A stretch of 64,000 bases of DNA from an uncultured Desulfobulbaceae bacterium. Lineage in GTDB: Bacteria > Desulfobacterota > Desulfobulbia > Desulfobulbales > Desulfobulbaceae. Each line of letters begins with the position of its first letter. Positions within the stretch are counted from its first letter, which is position 1. A program made the translations under genes and the position numbers. Shown here piece by piece: positions 63,349 to 64,000 of the stretch. Location: positions 1-64,000 of the forward strand of contig CAMYLK010000006.1 of the NCBI GenBank assembly GCA_947259225.1, written 5' to 3'. Below the pieces are notes generated by a model that worked only from the letters and a program-made list of their open reading frames with translations, did no database searches and had not been told where the DNA came from.

Positions 63349-63868
63349 TTGGCCTTGGATAAATAGGATAGTGTTCTGGGTAGCTCTTTTGAAAAAAGAA
63401 GATTGAAAGAGAGGAGTGCGGGGCAGTTCTTGAGGATTAAAGGGTTGTTGTGTGAAATTGTAGGAATATCAGTCAAGTAGAGCGTGCATGACTCAAAAGC
63501 GACAACATTATCACAGGGAAATATTAATAAAATTATTTTACTACCGTTAGCAAAAGAAAAAAAAATTTGAATTATTCAGCAAACCGTAATAGTAATTCGT
63601 AGTTGTTTGCTATTATTGTGGAAGCAGATGAACAGAGTCATGTTGTCAATGCTTCCAGGATTATTGCCGGAATATTAACCTGGAACAGCGGCCTGTTAGG
63701 TCTGCCGGTCGGATTGATTGCCAAGATGGCCGGCTGGGCTATACTCATTAATCTGGCATCTGTATTTGTTCCCTTTTTTACTCATGAGTGGAACTGTTTG
63801 TTTTTACTTTGTATCCAGCCTTTAAAGCTGCAAGACTTGATCCCATTCAAGCCTTACGGGGAATGTAA
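63349..63868 (+). pseudogene. decayed partial copy of MacB-type permease gene
   Basis: The stretch matches the permease gene at 57258 from about its base 57710 to its stop. Shared runs include TGTTCTGGGTAGCTCT (63372-63387 and 57731-57746), GGAGTG, GGGGCAGTT, CATGACTCAAAA, GAACAGAGTCATG-like sequence and CCCATTCAAGCCTTACG (63842-63858). The reading frame is broken several times and about 260 bases in the middle (the counterpart of roughly 58041-58300) are missing. The open frame within it is only the surviving 3' part. It ends with the same GGAATGTAA as the intact gene. Confidence 0.8.
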
Positions 63869-63888
63869 AAAAAATGTGAGGGATAAGA

Positions 63889-64000
63889 ATGATTTTTTTG
63901 AGAGATAGGCTATCCAAAAAGAATAGTATTCTGGATGGCGTAATCAAAAATATTTTACCTGTAATTATTATTATTTGTTTAAGTGTGTTCAATGCTCAGA
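63889..64000 (+). CDS. exported or membrane protein, N-terminal fragment
   Basis: From the ATG at 63889 the frame stays open to the window end (37 codons). It encodes a basic start (RDRLSKKNS) and a hydrophobic run (LPVIIIICLSVFNA) like a signal peptide or anchor. An AGGGATAAG sequence lies just upstream. It follows the decayed permease copy by 20 bases, at the place where the relic frame at 58527 follows the intact permease. The rest is outside the window. Confidence 0.5.
   Translation, partial: MIFLRDRLSKKNSILDGVIKNILPVIIIICLSVFNAQ

Noticed and set aside
63603-63908. Open frame of 101 codons
   Set aside because: It is the surviving 3' part of the decayed permease copy with a changed frame near the end, not an independent gene.
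1-64000. Exosortase / PEP-CTERM system
   Set aside because: The gene set resembles exosortase-linked exopolysaccharide loci, but no exosortase gene and no PEP-CTERM tail were found.
1-64000. CRISPR arrays, tRNA or rRNA genes, intact insertion sequences
   Set aside because: None seen by eye on either strand.

Overview
The window is a large cell-surface glycan (exopolysaccharide, O-antigen or capsule type) biosynthesis and export locus from a Gram-negative bacterium. A TolC-like outer membrane protein, a periplasmic adaptor, a lipoprotein with a lipobox and several signal-peptide proteins show a double membrane. The mix of families (CotH/VTC/DUF4956, F420-hydrogenase-beta-like protein, polysaccharide pyruvyl transferase, COG5610 HAD protein, amidotransferases of the AsnB type, several YbhN-type flippases) would fit a Desulfobacterota-like organism, but that is inference from gene content. 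No rRNA, tRNA, CRISPR array, intact insertion sequence or exosortase gene was seen.

Layout. (1) 1-1602: start of an exported protein on the minus strand, then about 1.5 kb without a convincing gene but with two perfect inverted repeats. (2) 1603-30198, plus strand: a long run with a NeuB-like multidomain synthase, NodU-type carbamoyltransferase, methyltransferases, MBOAT acyltransferase with an SGNH partner, NeuA-like cytidylyltransferase, two sulfotransferases, AsnB, and about ten glycosyltransferases; it includes one frameshifted SGNH-like gene and one tiny ORF wedged between overlapping genes. (3) 30206-53303, minus strand: read in transcription order it has a GT2, a spermidine-synthase-like membrane protein, a HAD protein, acyltransferase-3, a DUF2142-like protein, GT4, a metal-dependent hydrolase-like protein, an epimerase, pyruvyl transferase, two flippase-like proteins (one fused to a beta-propeller), an F420-hydrogenase-beta-like protein, and then, past a dispersed repeat, a compact VTC - DUF4956 - partner - CotH operon. 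(4) 53578-58505, plus strand: TolC, HlyD-type adaptor, MacB-type ATPase and permease. (5) 58606-64000: a second AsnB on the minus strand, remnants of a carbamoyltransferase and of a second MacB-type permease, an SGNH protein, a lipoprotein, and the start of another exported protein.

How the parts fit. Nonulosonic-acid-type synthase and cytidylyltransferase plus amidotransferase, carbamoyl-, methyl-, acyl-, sulfo- and pyruvyl-transferases point to a heavily decorated acidic glycan; the glycosyltransferases assemble it, and the YbhN-type proteins may act in lipid-linked or phospholipid transfer. The TolC/HlyD/MacB set is a tripartite efflux or export machine.

Most interesting: three membrane proteins of the minus-strand block (31941-32825, 43989-45848, 45955-47580) carry what looks like the same periplasmic beta-rich domain between their first two membrane segments, each fused to a different machine. 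The first of them also has a cytoplasmic tail paralogous to that of its DUF4956 neighbour, and it sits in an operon with a VTC-type polyphosphate polymerase domain and a CotH-type kinase. This looks like an envelope system whose substrate and polymer are not known.
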